Assembly: GCA_009927375.1 (NCBI GenBank)
Contig: RFNE01000253.1
Coordinates: forward strand, 1-6,638
Origin: Actinomycetota bacterium
GTDB lineage: Bacteria > Actinomycetota > Acidimicrobiia > Acidimicrobiales > Ilumatobacteraceae
Direction: 5' to 3'
DNA: 6,638 bases
The position numbers and the translations under genes were made by a program. Within the stretch, counting starts at the first letter, position 1, and every line of letters begins with the position of its first letter. The notes below the pieces were generated by a model, which was not told the origin of the DNA, did not search any database, and saw only the letters and a program-made list of their open reading frames with translations. Of this stretch, positions 6,018 through 6,638 are shown piece after piece.

Positions 6018-6638
6018 ATGGAATTTCGCCGCGACGCCCACCTGCAGGCGTTGCGGTCCAAGAGTTTCGATGTCCTCGTCGTGGGTGGCGGGATCACCGG
6101 GCTCGGCGTGGCACTCGATGCCGCCTCACGGGGACTTTCCGTGGCACTCGTCGAACGGGACGACTTCTCCTCCGGAACGTCGAGCAAGTCGAGCAAGCTC
6201 GCCCACGGAGGACTTCGATACCTCCAACAGGGCGAGGTTCGTCTCGTCTACGAGGCACTCCACGAACGCCAGCGCATGCTGCGCAACGCACCGCATCTGG
6301 TGCAGGTCATGCCCTTCATGATCCCGATCCTCACCAAGGATGGCGTCATCTCCAAGAAGATCGCCCGCGCGCTCGGCAGCGCGCTGTGGATGTATGACCT
6401 CACCGGCGGTTGGCGCATCGGCAAACTTCACCGCCGTCTGCGCGCAAAAGCTGCACACGCACACTTCCCGACCATGCCAGCTGAGAAGCTCTCATCGGGA
6501 TACCTCTATTACGACGCGACCGTCGATGACTCGCGTCTGTGCGTCGCCGTCGCACGCACCGCCGCCGATCTCGGTGCAACGATCGTGAATCGCTGCCAGG
6601 TCGTCAAGATCACCCACGACGATCACGGCACTGCCAAC
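6018..6638 (+). CDS. glpD: FAD-dependent glycerol-3-phosphate dehydrogenase GlpD, N-terminal 207 residues
   Basis: GlpD oxidises sn-glycerol 3-phosphate to dihydroxyacetone phosphate and passes electrons to quinones from the inner face of the membrane. The gene runs off the window at 6638 with an open frame. The Rossmann FAD site is DVLVVGGGITGLGVALDAAS (residues 18-37, GxGxxG-like GGGITG), with the usual E46 ending the second strand (ALVERDDF). The GlpD hallmark GTSSKSSKLAHGGLRYL is at residues 53-69, and YEALHERQRMLRNAPHL and YLYYDATVDDSRL follow as in the family. There is no signal peptide, as expected of a peripheral enzyme. ATG at 6018 gives the normal N-terminus. It is transcribed divergently from perR across a 130-base gap that holds the operator-like repeats, so its control by the same regulator is possible but unproven. 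About 60% of the protein lies outside the window. Confidence 0.95.
   Translation, partial: MEFRRDAHLQALRSKSFDVLVVGGGITGLGVALDAASRGLSVALVERDDFSSGTSSKSSKLAHGGLRYLQQGEVRLVYEALHERQRMLRNAPHLVQVMPFMIPILTKDGVISKKIARALGSALWMYDLTGGWRIGKLHRRLRAKAAHAHFPTMPAEKLSSGYLYYDATVDDSRLCVAVARTAADLGATIVNRCQVVKITHDDHGTAN

Overview
The window looks like chromosomal DNA from a high-GC actinobacterium. The WhiB-family gene is the strongest marker, since the family is essentially confined to Actinobacteria and their phages. GC-rich codon use, GTG starts and apparent leaderless promoters agree. The sequence style suggests an Acidimicrobiia-like lineage, but that is an impression, not a demonstrated assignment. Nearly everything lies on the minus strand and is packed into three probable transcription units. 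One plus-strand gene, glpD, is cut off by the right edge. No gene-free stretch exceeds about 130 bases. I see no rRNA, tRNA, CRISPR array, insertion sequence or phage gene.

Read in the direction of transcription (right to left), the first unit runs from 5887 to 2956. It encodes a PerR-type Fur regulator, a short rubrerythrin without a rubredoxin domain, a two-[4Fe-4S] plus two-CCG-domain iron-sulfur protein, and a DUF3501 protein. Together these read as a peroxide-responsive set: a metal-dependent H2O2 sensor, a diiron peroxidase, and a putative electron-transfer partner with an uncharacterised companion. A Fur-type 8-1-8 palindrome overlaps the likely promoter in front of perR. A strong hairpin separates the rubrerythrin from the iron-sulfur gene. 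Divergently on the plus strand starts glpD, FAD-dependent glycerol-3-phosphate dehydrogenase.

The second unit, 2831 to 671, is whiB, trpD (anthranilate phosphoribosyltransferase, tryptophan synthesis) and thrB (homoserine kinase, threonine synthesis), with gaps of 12 and 6 bases. The third unit, 566 leftwards off the window, is a 77-residue four-cysteine protein followed by an overlapping queG (epoxyqueuosine reductase, tRNA queuosine synthesis).

The most important point for any reader of this annotation is that five genes (queG, thrB, trpD, the iron-sulfur gene and perR) are each broken by one or more single-base frame breaks, seven in total. In every case family motifs continue without loss in the neighbouring frame, and one added or removed base restores a protein of normal length. 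This pattern points to uncorrected indel errors in the assembly more than to gene decay. The five genes are therefore reported as single full-span features.
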